Assembly: GCA_910588255.1 (NCBI GenBank)
Contig: CAJUOM010000001.1
Coordinates: forward strand, 39,721-90,220
Length of the DNA stretch: 50,500 nt
Reading direction: 5' to 3'
Source: an uncultured Alphaproteobacteria bacterium
GTDB taxonomy: Bacteria; Pseudomonadota; Alphaproteobacteria; RUG11792
The notes below the pieces were generated by a model. That model saw only the letters and a list, made by a program, of their open reading frames with translations. It was not told the origin of the DNA and ran no database searches. Below, piece after piece: positions 42,949 through 50,500 of the stretch. Each line of letters starts with the position of its first letter. The stretch's first letter is position 1. The position numbers and the translations under genes are program-made.

Positions 42949-44592
42949 TTGATATCAAGAATTTCAATTGAAAATTTTATTATTATAGATAAATTAGATA
43001 TTATATTTGAAAAAGGTTTCACAGCGATAACGGGAGAGACCGGAACTGGTAAATCTATAATTCTTGATGCAATAAATTTTTCTTTTGGGCGTTTCCATTC
43101 CAAAAATGTTTGCAGATTTCCAGAAAAAGATTGTTCTGTTGAAATAGAGTTTTTTTTGAAAAAAAGTATACATATATCAAATCAAGATGTGTCAGGAGGT
43201 GTTGTTGTAAAAAGAATACTTAATCAATCAGGAAAATCAAACTATTATCTCAACAATAAATCGATTTCGAATAAAGAACTGAAAGACTTCTTTCCTATTT
43301 TGTTGGATATCACAGCTCAGCATGACACCATATTATCTGAGGAATATCAATATGATATTTTCAAAAAGTTTTTAAAAAAAACAGATAAAAATTCAGAAGA
43401 TAATTTATTACAAATCTCAGATTTATATGTAAATTTGAAGAAATTAGACCAAGAAATCAAAATTTTTGAAAATAAACTTGAAGAATCAAAACGAGATAAG
43501 TTATATAATTTGCAAATAGTTTCTGAACTTGAAAATTTATCAATAAAAGAAAATGAGGAAACAAATTTATTATCAAGACGGGCTGATATATCAAAACTTG
43601 CTTCTAATAATAATCTAATAAAATCTTCTTTGGATTTGCTTCAATCATGTTTCGCAAATTCATTCTATCAATCAATAAAAAATCTTGAAAGAATTAATAA
43701 TAACACGACGAATGAAATAGTAAAACGTCTTGGAAATATTGACTTAGAAATATCAGATATAATTTCCGAACTTAAATCCTTTGCAGAAAGCATAAATTCT
43801 ATAGAATCGGAGTTATCTGAAATTGATGAAAGGTTATCTGTCTTAAGAACCATAGCAAGAAAATATAACACATCTGCAAGTACACTATTTGAATTTTGGC
43901 AAGATGTAAAGAATAAAATTGATTTAATCGAAAGTACCAATACAAAATTGACAGAATTAAGAAAAGAACAAGAGAATATTCTTGATAAATATGATGACTT
44001 AGCAGAGAAATTATCGAACTCTAGAAAATTGGCTGCGATTGAGTTGACAAAAAGAATAAATTCAAATTTAAAGGATCTTTTGATGCCAAATGCTGTTTTT
44101 AAAATCGAAATAGAATCCGATAAACTAAACAGAAAACAAGATGGGGTTGATAATGTGAAATTTCTTGCAGCTTTTAATGAAGAAAAGAATTTGCGATCTA
44201 TATCTCAAATAGCCTCAGGAGGAGAAGCTGCTCGTTTGAATTTTGCTCTAAAAATATCCAGTGAGAAATATTCTGATTGTAATACAATGATTTTTGATGA
44301 AGTTGACATTGGAATAGGTGGATCTGCAGCATATGCTATGGGGAAATTAATGAAAAGTTTTGCAAATCAATCAGATATACAAGTTATATCGATTACACAT
44401 TCTCCCCAAGTTGCAGCAAAATCGGATTTTCATTTGTTAGTAAAAAAGGAAATAAACCAGAAGAATATATTCATCTCAATAGAAAACCTCAATGAATCAG
44501 AGAAAATTAATGAAATTGCTAGAATGATTTCAGGAGATGTGATAAATAAAGAGGTTGTCTCTGCTGCTAAACAGCTTATTCAAACAGATTAA
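42949..44592 (+). CDS. recN: DNA repair protein RecN
   Basis: 547 residues. An SMC-like ATPase that acts at double-strand breaks. It starts at TTG 42949 (LISRISIENFIIIDKLDI); the family start normally lies just there. Walker A is GETGTGKS within FTAITGETGTGKSIILDAIN. The middle 300 residues form two coiled-coil arms (ENKLEESKRDKLYNLQIVSE, ELSEIDERLSVLRTIARKYN). The ABC signature is QIASGGEAARLNFALKI, Walker B is NTMIFDEVDIGIGG, and the D/H-loop region is QVISITHSPQVAA. It is complete. Confidence 0.93.
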   Translation: MISRISIENFIIIDKLDIIFEKGFTAITGETGTGKSIILDAINFSFGRFHSKNVCRFPEKDCSVEIEFFLKKSIHISNQDVSGGVVVKRILNQSGKSNYYLNNKSISNKELKDFFPILLDITAQHDTILSEEYQYDIFKKFLKKTDKNSEDNLLQISDLYVNLKKLDQEIKIFENKLEESKRDKLYNLQIVSELENLSIKENEETNLLSRRADISKLASNNNLIKSSLDLLQSCFANSFYQSIKNLERINNNTTNEIVKRLGNIDLEISDIISELKSFAESINSIESELSEIDERLSVLRTIARKYNTSASTLFEFWQDVKNKIDLIESTNTKLTELRKEQENILDKYDDLAEKLSNSRKLAAIELTKRINSNLKDLLMPNAVFKIEIESDKLNRKQDGVDNVKFLAAFNEEKNLRSISQIASGGEAARLNFALKISSEKYSDCNTMIFDEVDIGIGGSAAYAMGKLMKSFANQSDIQVISITHSPQVAAKSDFHLLVKKEINQKNIFISIENLNESEKINEIARMISGDVINKEVVSAAKQLIQTD

Positions 44593-44908
44593 ATTGAGGT
44601 TTATAAATGAGTGTACGAGTGCTGAATGAAAAAATGTTACGCAATATTGGATTCTGGAAAATGCATTTGTAGTACCAGATTTCAAGACTTATTCTTCATT
44701 AAAAATTTATACATATATAGAAATGCTAAGATGCAGAACTCTGAAATTGATTGTTACAGATATATAGACGAATCAATTAATTCTTACTCTTTCTTAATAA
44801 TATAGTTCAAAATTGTGAAAATAATACATTAATTATACAGTAGATTGCTTTTTTTAAATTTGGTATTATAATTAATAGTACAATTATTTTTCGATTTTTC
44901 CTGATAAT
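44593..44908. other. Gap between recN and mutL, nothing recognised
   Basis: 316 bases. Starts with a 21-codon open frame from ATG 44607 that lacks family features. AT-rich, no repeat module. A promoter for mutL is expected but not clear. Confidence 0.35.
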
Positions 44909-46714
44909 ATGAGCAAAATAAAATTATTAAGTGAAGATTTAATAAACCAAATTGCTGCGGGGGAGATTGTTGAAAAACCGGCATCTGCACTGAAGGAAAT
45001 TGTTGAGAATGCATTGGATGCAGAAGCTGATAATATCGAAATATTTCTCCAAAATGGAGGAAAATCAAGAATAATAGTGAAAGATAACGGTATTGGACTT
45101 TTAAAAGAGGATTTGCAAACGGCAATAAAACGTCATGCGACTTCGAAGTTGTCAAGTTCTAATTTATTTGATATAAACAGTTATGGTTTTCGAGGTGAAG
45201 CACTTCCTTCGATTGCATCAGTAAGCAATTTCACAATTGAATCAAATTTGTATGGTATTTCTGTAAACTTTTCAGAAGTTTCCGATATTTTCCCTTCACA
45301 AATTGAAAATGGAACGAAAATAACAATAGAAAATCTTTTTGATAAACTTCCAGCACGTTTAAAGTTTTTGAAATCTGATTCTTCAGAATTGAGTAGCTGT
45401 CTTTCAATTGTTGAAAATTTTGCATTAACTAATCCTAACATATCTTTTTTAGTTAGAAACGAAGAGAGGAATTTAATTTCGTTCCATAATGACACTTTGC
45501 AATCAAGGATTTCAGCAGTTTTGGGAAAAGAGAGTTTTAATAAAGCAGTATATTTTGAAGATAAAGAGGATGTAATTTCTGTTTCCGGATATTTGTTTCA
45601 TCCTATGGATAGTAAGTACTCTCAAGGTTATCAAAGAATTTTTATAAATAATCGAATAGTGAAAGATAAAGTCACATCAAGTGCCTTGAAGAATGCTTAT
45701 AAGGATTTGATCCCAAGTGGCAGGTTTGCCATGGCTGTTATTTTCATAAATGTAGATCCGTTTCATATTGATGTGAATATATCTCCGACGAAATCAGAAG
45801 TGCGTTTCAGAGACACGATATATGTACAGAAATTTTTGACGAATTCTTTCAAAAAAGCTGTTTCCAAATTTGATAGGGTGAATTTAGATTTTGATATTTC
45901 TAAAATTAAGAATTTTAATTTTTCAAAAGAACCTGAAAAGGTTTCATTTGATACAAAACATGATTTGCCTAAATTTGCAGAAATTGATTCCATTTCAAAG
46001 AAGTTTTCGGAGAATTCTTCATCTATATTAAACGATATTTTTGAGGAAAAAATAGATAAAATGCCAGATATTCCAGAAACTGATATGCCTGAAATTCCTG
46101 TTATTGAAAAAAAGCCTCATGCGATTATTGAGGAGAAAACAGAGAAGCATTTTTTCGGGAAACCGATTGCTCAACTTTTTAATTCTTATATTATTACGCA
46201 AATTGACGATGGAATAATGATCATAGATCAACATGCAGTTCATGAAAAAATAACACAGGAGAAAATGCTTAAACAAATAACGAAAGAAAATAAGCAATTT
46301 TTAATCAAGCCTGAAATGTTGGAATTAAGTCCTTCAGAATCAAATTCCATAAAGGAATATCTGAATGACCTAGAATTATGTGGATTTTCTCTTGATTTAA
46401 TTCAAAATACCATAATGATTTCTGCAATACCGGCAATTATAAATATCGATGATACCATAGAATTTATCAAAAACCTAATTACTGATGATGAGTTAAAGCC
46501 GACATTAGAAACCATAGATTTTATAAAAAGAAAGATAGCAGATAAAGCTTGCCACAACAGTATTCGTTTTGGGAGAAGACTTACTATGGAAGAGATGACT
46601 GAGATCATAGATCAAATGGAAAATACTCTATCAATTCATCAATGTAACCATCATCGTCCTACTTTTGTTACGATAAAGGAAGATCAGCTCAAAAAGATGT
46701 TTAACAGGAGCTGA
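44909..46714 (+). CDS. mutL: DNA mismatch repair protein MutL
   Basis: 601 residues. The GHKL ATPase domain has EIVENALDAEADNIEI, VKDNGIGL and KRHATSKLSS followed by YGFRGEALPSIASVS; then KLPARLKFLKS and the second-domain motif NVHP-like DVNISPTKSEVRF. After a disordered linker (350-400) the C-terminal domain keeps the endonuclease metal motif DQHAVHEKITQE (DQHA-x2-E-x4-E), with ACHNSIRFG and QCNHHRPT as the other metal-site motifs. This MutL should therefore nick DNA itself, as in bacteria lacking MutH. It is complete, with a hairpin at its 3' end. Confidence 0.95.
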   Translation: MSKIKLLSEDLINQIAAGEIVEKPASALKEIVENALDAEADNIEIFLQNGGKSRIIVKDNGIGLLKEDLQTAIKRHATSKLSSSNLFDINSYGFRGEALPSIASVSNFTIESNLYGISVNFSEVSDIFPSQIENGTKITIENLFDKLPARLKFLKSDSSELSSCLSIVENFALTNPNISFLVRNEERNLISFHNDTLQSRISAVLGKESFNKAVYFEDKEDVISVSGYLFHPMDSKYSQGYQRIFINNRIVKDKVTSSALKNAYKDLIPSGRFAMAVIFINVDPFHIDVNISPTKSEVRFRDTIYVQKFLTNSFKKAVSKFDRVNLDFDISKIKNFNFSKEPEKVSFDTKHDLPKFAEIDSISKKFSENSSSILNDIFEEKIDKMPDIPETDMPEIPVIEKKPHAIIEEKTEKHFFGKPIAQLFNSYIITQIDDGIMIIDQHAVHEKITQEKMLKQITKENKQFLIKPEMLELSPSESNSIKEYLNDLELCGFSLDLIQNTIMISAIPAIINIDDTIEFIKNLITDDELKPTLETIDFIKRKIADKACHNSIRFGRRLTMEEMTEIIDQMENTLSIHQCNHHRPTFVTIKEDQLKKMFNRS

Positions 46715-46727
46715 TCTAACAACTTTT
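46681..46727 (+). terminator. Possible terminator overlapping the end of mutL
   Basis: Perfect 10-bp arms AGATCAGCTC (46681-46690) and GAGCTGATCT (46708-46717), 17-base loop, followed by AACAAC and TTTTT (46723-46727). The stop codon lies within the second arm. The gene on the other strand ends at 46730. Confidence 0.5.
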
Positions 46728-46729
46728 TG

Positions 46730-47103
46730 CTAGCTATATCGTTGCAAAAGTGCTTTTGCTTTTTCCTTTTTTGCTTGACGATCTTTTTCCTTATTAATTA
46801 CCGCTTTTTCTTTAGCAACCTCTGCTTGCAGTTTCTTTATCATATCTTCTTTTGCTTTTATTGCCGCCTCAGGGCTATCATTTATTTGGGGTGGCAATGC
46901 AGAGAAACTTTTTGTTGAACTTGAGAACTGATTACCTGTTGCCCATTAGCTAATAAACCTTGAACATTGTTGGCTTGCGCAGATAAGTTTGTACCCGCTT
47001 GATTTGCTTTCGCGGCAACATTGCTGATTGCATTCTTTGCTTTTGCTATAGCCGGAGAAAACGCAGCGATGATTAATGCTCCTGATAAAATTATTTTTTT
47101 CAT
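46730..47103 (-). pseudogene. Small exported protein, frameshifted
   Basis: From ATG 47103: signal peptide MKKIILSGALIIAAFSPAIA, then Ala/Asn/Gln-rich sequence (AISNVAAKANQAGTNLSAQA). This frame ends at 46882 after SLHCHPK. The next frame carries FSALPPQINDSPEAAIKAKE, then DMIKKLQAEVAKEKAVINKE and ends LLQRYS at 46730; it has the same Ala/Lys/Gln style and a coiled-coil tail. Adding one base to the T5 run at 46909-46913 (A5 on the coding strand) joins them into about 125 residues. The joined protein would be a periplasmic, coiled-coil, lysine-rich protein of unknown function. The shift may be a genuine mutation or a homopolymer sequencing error. Confidence 0.55.
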
Positions 47104-47165
47104 ATAAAACCTATTGCTGTTATATCTCTATGATTTCAGCTTATCAGCAAAAAGTTAAAAAATCG

Positions 47166-47465
47166 TTAATTCAAATAACATTTTAAAGATTTGTTCCATA
47201 TTTCAAATAATTTTTCAAAATTGAAAGAGGCATTAGCAGGACTTGTTGAAGGAAGTTTTATTGTATTTATATTGTATAAATTCTTAGAATATTTGAGATA
47301 TAAATTGTATGCTGTATTTCCATTAGTAAAAATTGCCTCAACATTTGAATTATTCAATATATTTGATAGATCATTTGGTATGACGTTTAGTATTGAGGTA
47401 TCCTTTGATCCTTCGATATCACAAGATTTTATCATATCCCATAAAGCTATATGATTGTTTAACAA
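47166..47465 (-). pseudogene. Truncated DNA-deoxyinosine (uracil-DNA-like) glycosylase, C-terminal half
   Basis: 99 residues from an internal ATG: HIALWDMIKSCDIEGSKDTS, then NVIPNDLSNILNNSNVEAIF and TNGNTAYNLYLKYSK, then LPSTSPANASFNFEKLFEIW. This matches the second half of the deoxyinosine glycosylase family (IALWDVLxSCxxxGSLDxxI, PNDF, FNG, LPSTSPA). Upstream codons EKKALLL also match, to about 47484. The N-terminal half, with the GSMPS motif and the catalytic pocket, is missing: the frame runs into a 17-mer shared with 14047-14063 and then into the GC-rich palindrome, where a stop occurs. The gene was probably cut by insertion or recombination at the repeat and is non-functional. Confidence 0.7.
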
Positions 47466-47518
47466 CAGAGCTTTCTTCTCGTTCCTTTCGAAAATATAAT
47501 ATAGAGCGTGTATTAACA

Positions 47519-47560
47519 GGCGCGCGGCGTGGTAAAATCAAGTGTACCACGCCGCGCGCC
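47519..47560. repeat. GC-rich palindrome (copy 7)
   Basis: Perfect 16-bp arms GGCGCGCGGCGTGGTA (47519-47534) and complement (47545-47560), 10-base loop. It sits at the broken 5' side of the glycosylase remnant and upstream of module B and recG. Confidence 0.85.
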
Positions 47561-47589
47561 CCTTAGCTCTTCATTTTCAACCTTTCGCA

Positions 47590-47777
47590 TAAACACTTCC
47601 ACCTTAGGGATGGATGTTAAATTAAACTAAAACCATATTGAAGAAGTTGTGACTTTACAATTAGTCTATCAAAATAAGTCACTGCACGATTGCGTGAATT
47701 AGAAAGATGGCCTCACCGGTAAACGGCTGATGACACCGCAGGGGCACCTACAGCGCTTTCGGTAGACATAACCTATC
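47590..47777 (+). repeat. Dispersed repeat module B (copy 7 region)
   Basis: Landmarks: ACTTCCACCTTAGGGATGG, TGCACGATTGCGTGAATTAG (hairpin CACG-ATTG-CGTG), GGCCTCACCGGTAAACGG, CTGATGACACCGCAGGGGC, ACCTACAGCGCTTTCGGTAG and ACATAACCTATC. Compared with copies 3 and 4, CTAT...GTAG has become CTAC...GTAG, which keeps and improves pairing. The ATTTGCG hairpin of copies 2 and 4 is replaced by other sequence. It is co-oriented with recG, 85 bases upstream of its ATG. Confidence 0.7.
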
Positions 47778-47803
47778 AATATACTTGACAATTCATAGTA
47801 TTG

Positions 47804-47832
47804 TTGGATATCTTTTCGTTGAGTAGTATAAT
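47804..47832 (+). promoter_or_regulatory. Candidate promoter for recG
   Basis: TTGGAT (47804-47809), 17-base spacer, perfect TATAAT (47827-47832), 30 bases before the ATG. It lies just after module B. Confidence 0.5.
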
Positions 47833-47861
47833 AAACTTTTAGGATATGTTCAAATAATATT

Positions 47862-49934
47862 ATGACTGATATATTCAGTGATTTGAGCAATTGCATAGAG
47901 CCCTATTTTCAACCAAGGTTAAAACTTTTCAGAAATTTGCTCGGGTTCAGAACTATAGATGCTCTTTTGCATATGCCGACTTATACAATAGAAAAGTACT
48001 ATATTTCCGAGCTTACAAATGATTTTATAGAAAAAACAGTTACAACGAATGTTATTATTGATTGCGTTGAGTTGAACTATAACAGATCATCGAGCCCTTG
48101 CAAAATATATTGTGTGTGTGGAAATTCTCCAGTTGAAATAGTACTTTTTAATTATAACAAAGCTTATGTGAAATCTGTTTATCCAGTTGGGAAAGTTGTT
48201 TGTATTTCAGGAAAACTACAGGTAACTGAATCTGGCAATTTCAAATTTATAAATCCGGAAAAGGTAATTTCATCAAGATTAAATAATTTTAAAGGAATTT
48301 TTAATATATATCCATTGACAACTGGTGTTTCTCAAAATGGCATTTATTCTGTTATGAACTCTGCACTGGATATTTTGAACAAAAAACAAATAGAAGAATG
48401 GATTCCTAAGGACATAATGATCCGAAATTCATTTAAATCGTTTTATGAATCTTTGAAAGATATACATTTTCCAAAGAAAATTTATAAAAACAAATTTGAG
48501 GAATCAGGATACAGAAGGTTGGTATTTGATGAATTATTAGCCGAACAGTTAGTAATCAGACTTGCTTCTCCAAAATCGAAAAGTGGAAATGTTATAAATA
48601 ACGAAAAAATACTAATAAACAAACTTCTTGAAAAATTACCTTTTGATTTGACTGATTCACAAAATGAAGTTTTGAATGATATATTATCGGATATGGGAAA
48701 AAATAAACCTATGACAAGACTTCTTCAAGGAGATGTCGGTTCAGGAAAGACAATTGTTGCATTGATATCAATTTTATATGCGATTGAAAGTGGATATCAA
48801 TGCGCAGTCTTAGCCCCTACGGAAATCTTGGCAAGACAGCATTTCAAAAATATGAAAAGCTATTTTGATGATTTGGGATTAAATATTGAAATATTAACTT
48901 CAAGTGAAAAAGGCAAAAAGAGAACAGAAATATTAAATAACGTCAAAAGTGGCGTTTGCAACTTACTTGTCGGGACTCATGCTATTATAGCTGATAAAGT
49001 GGAATTCAATAATTTGGGATTTGTGGTTATTGATGAGCAACATAGATTTGGGGTTAATCAACGTTTGAATCTTATTGAAAAGGGTGTTTCACCTCATGTG
49101 TTGAGTATGACGGCAACCCCGATTCCGAGAACAATTATAATGTCTTTATATGGGGATATTGAAGTTTCTTCTATCCGAGAAAAGCCAAAGGGACGAAAAG
49201 ATATAATAACAAAAGCAATTCCGAGATCCAGAATGAATGATGTTATAAATTCAATTAATAACATAATTCAGAATAATCAAAAAATTTATTGGATATGTCC
49301 GCTTGTTGAAGAAAGTGAGAAATTAAAATATACGTGTGTTATTAACCGCTATGAATATTTAAAGAAATATTTTCCTGAAAATGTTTTAATGCTTCATGGA
49401 AAAATGAAACAAAAAGAAAAACAAGAGGTTTTTGAAAAATTTGAAAATGGAGAATGCAAGATTTTGGTATCGACAACAGTTATTGAAGTGGGGGTCGATG
49501 TTCCTGAGGCAACTACGATAATAATTGAAAACGCAGAGAAATTTGGTTTGGCTCAGTTGCATCAGCTTCGGGGCAGAGTAGGGCGAAATGATCTGCAATC
49601 TTTTTGTGTTTTGCTTTTTGAAGATAAAATTTCTCATATTGCAAAAGAGCGTATACAAACGATCAGAAATAGTAATGACGGATTTGAAATTGCCGAAAAG
49701 GATCTCTTATTGCGAGGAGGTGGAGAAATTTTGGGCACGAAACAAAGCGGCGAAAAGGCTTATAGAACTTTTGATATGAAAGATCCTGTTATTCAAAGTG
49801 ATATATATAATTTTTTGAAACAAGCTTCGGATTTAGCAACAGATATTATTAAAAAAGAACAAATATATAATTTCAAAACTTTATTAAAAATATTTAAGCC
49901 TGAAAACTTTGAGAATATAAAACTTTCGTTTTGA
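47862..49934 (+). CDS. recG: ATP-dependent DNA helicase RecG
   Basis: 690 residues. Remodels stalled forks and branched DNA. The N-terminal wedge/OB domain (about 1-160, GKVVCISGKLQVTESGNFKF) is followed by a superfamily 2 helicase: motif I LLQGDVGSGKTIVAL, Ia APTEILARQHF, DEQH box in FVVIDEQHRFGVNQR, motif III SMTATPIPRTI, IV-VI including VSTTVIEVGVDVPEATTIII and QLHQLRGRVGRND. The C-terminal TRG-like segment is GGEILGTKQSG. It is complete. Confidence 0.95.
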   Translation: MTDIFSDLSNCIEPYFQPRLKLFRNLLGFRTIDALLHMPTYTIEKYYISELTNDFIEKTVTTNVIIDCVELNYNRSSSPCKIYCVCGNSPVEIVLFNYNKAYVKSVYPVGKVVCISGKLQVTESGNFKFINPEKVISSRLNNFKGIFNIYPLTTGVSQNGIYSVMNSALDILNKKQIEEWIPKDIMIRNSFKSFYESLKDIHFPKKIYKNKFEESGYRRLVFDELLAEQLVIRLASPKSKSGNVINNEKILINKLLEKLPFDLTDSQNEVLNDILSDMGKNKPMTRLLQGDVGSGKTIVALISILYAIESGYQCAVLAPTEILARQHFKNMKSYFDDLGLNIEILTSSEKGKKRTEILNNVKSGVCNLLVGTHAIIADKVEFNNLGFVVIDEQHRFGVNQRLNLIEKGVSPHVLSMTATPIPRTIIMSLYGDIEVSSIREKPKGRKDIITKAIPRSRMNDVINSINNIIQNNQKIYWICPLVEESEKLKYTCVINRYEYLKKYFPENVLMLHGKMKQKEKQEVFEKFENGECKILVSTTVIEVGVDVPEATTIIIENAEKFGLAQLHQLRGRVGRNDLQSFCVLLFEDKISHIAKERIQTIRNSNDGFEIAEKDLLLRGGGEILGTKQSGEKAYRTFDMKDPVIQSDIYNFLKQASDLATDIIKKEQIYNFKTLLKIFKPENFENIKLSF

Positions 49935-49948
49935 TTTTATCCAACAAT

Positions 49949-49972
49949 GAGTCTCGCACGAAAGCAAGACTC
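49949..49972. terminator. Hairpin after recG
   Basis: GAGTCTCGC (49949-49957) and GCAAGACTC (49964-49972) pair with one mismatch, loop ACGAAA. It lies between the convergent stops of recG and the last gene. There is no strong T-run, so termination strength is uncertain. Confidence 0.5.
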
Positions 49973-49988
49973 AAGATAGGATATAAGA

Positions 49989-50498
49989 TTAGCCCCAAGT
50001 ATAGGATGTGCCATTTTTAGCGTTGTATTCATTGAGAGTATACCAAGTTTCGGCAAAGGTATGAGTTTTGGCGTATGCATCGAGTTGTTTGCAAACTTCA
50101 TCGTAGACGTTTCCATAAGTTAAATTATGCCATCCACCAGTAAATTTTGACATTTCACGGACACGATTTCCGCCGCTACAAGAATTTGCGCATTTTACTT
50201 TATTTTCATCTATTGCATAAATTTCTATCCCACTGAAAGGATCTTTTTTGAGAACTAAATGAGTTAAATTAATTAATCTGTTGCCTAAAATAAATGAATT
50301 ATAATTCTCTATTGGTTCCGTTAACTCAAATATTCTCCAGGTAGAATTATCGTCGGTGATAGAAGAAGGATCAATACTTCCAGGTTGAAAGATCATAAAC
50401 TGAGCACGTCTGACCCAACAATCATTTACATCATCGTAGGTATAAGAGAAGACATCGTCATGGGCATAGAGGAGTTCTTTTCTGTAAGGAGAAGAGAC
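49989..50498 (-). CDS. Unidentified protein, C-terminal part (gene continues beyond window)
   Basis: The frame is open to the window edge, giving at least 169 residues. An ATG at 50396 is internal, since YAHDDVFSYTYDDVNDCWVR upstream reads as good protein sequence. The visible part is rich in Tyr, Trp, Asn, Asp and Ser (NSTWRIFELTEPIENYNSF, NDCWVRRAQFMIFQPG, KFTGGWHNLTYGNVYDEV, ending NGTSYTWG), with two cysteine pairs (NDC, CANSC). This suggests an exported or surface beta-rich protein. Codons ending in C and overall GC look higher than in neighbouring genes. I cannot name a family from this portion. Confidence 0.6.
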   Translation of the reverse strand, partial: VSSPYRKELLYAHDDVFSYTYDDVNDCWVRRAQFMIFQPGSIDPSSITDDNSTWRIFELTEPIENYNSFILGNRLINLTHLVLKKDPFSGIEIYAIDENKVKCANSCSGGNRVREMSKFTGGWHNLTYGNVYDEVCKQLDAYAKTHTFAETWYTLNEYNAKNGTSYTWG

Positions 50499-50500
50499 TT

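Overview
The window is AT-rich DNA (roughly 30% GC by eye) densely packed with Alphaproteobacteria-type genes. The best lineage evidence is a CckA hybrid kinase end, a ChpT-like histidine phosphotransferase and a DivL-like PAS pseudokinase, all parts of the alphaproteobacterial CckA-ChpT-CtrA circuit. Further support comes from linked lptF/lptG, mltG, and many lineage-specific exported proteins of unknown function. Low GC, TTG/GTG starts, ankyrin repeats, three MFS carriers, decayed genes and dispersed palindromic repeats suggest a host-associated alphaproteobacterium of Rickettsiales/Holosporales grade. The order cannot be fixed from this window alone.

Layout: 1-823 holds the end of cckA overlapping a DUF167 gene. 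836-2720 holds a repeat, an exported protein, an IS256-type transposase remnant and tRNA-Leu(CAA). 2721-6881 holds two unrelated exported proteins, the second a long low-complexity protein split by a frameshift. 7015-9497 is ftsA plus an AmpG-like carrier. 9629-13660 holds a polyprenyl synthase, an ankyrin protein and topA. 14505-19468 is a co-directional run: metallo-hydrolase, zinc-ribbon membrane protein, rnhA, tmk, MFS carrier, rsmE. 20138-25011 is gyrA-lptF-lptG. 25407-30204 holds an MFS carrier, tRNA-Val(GAC), mltG and the DivL-like protein. 30578-38873 holds a beta-lactamase-fold hydrolase, chpT-trmB, uppP, a DsbA-like protein and exported unknowns. 38883-42398 holds a lipoprotein, rlmN, a frameshifted PAAR-like gene and two outer-membrane barrels. 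42949-49934 holds recN, mutL, a broken small exported gene, a truncated DNA glycosylase and recG. The window ends inside an unidentified gene.

Several genes fall into pathways. CckA, the DivL-like protein and ChpT belong to cell-cycle phosphorelay control. FtsA, MltG, UppP, the AmpG-like carrier and the polyprenyl synthase serve division, peptidoglycan and lipid-carrier metabolism. LptF and LptG export lipopolysaccharide. TopA, GyrA, RecN, MutL, RecG, RNase HI and Tmk serve DNA metabolism. RlmN, RsmE and TrmB modify RNA.

The most unusual feature is a family of non-coding repeats in the longer gaps. Module A (about 70 bp) starts at or near gene stop codons. GC-rich perfect palindromes (arms 10-20 bp, often with a GGTATAAT core) usually lie just 3' of genes. 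Module B (about 90-190 bp, with conserved small hairpins) lies upstream of and in the same orientation as four genes: the metallo-hydrolase, gyrA, the divL-like gene and recG. I do not recognise this family. A second notable feature is that all three clear single-base frameshifts fall in exported or accessory genes and none in housekeeping genes.
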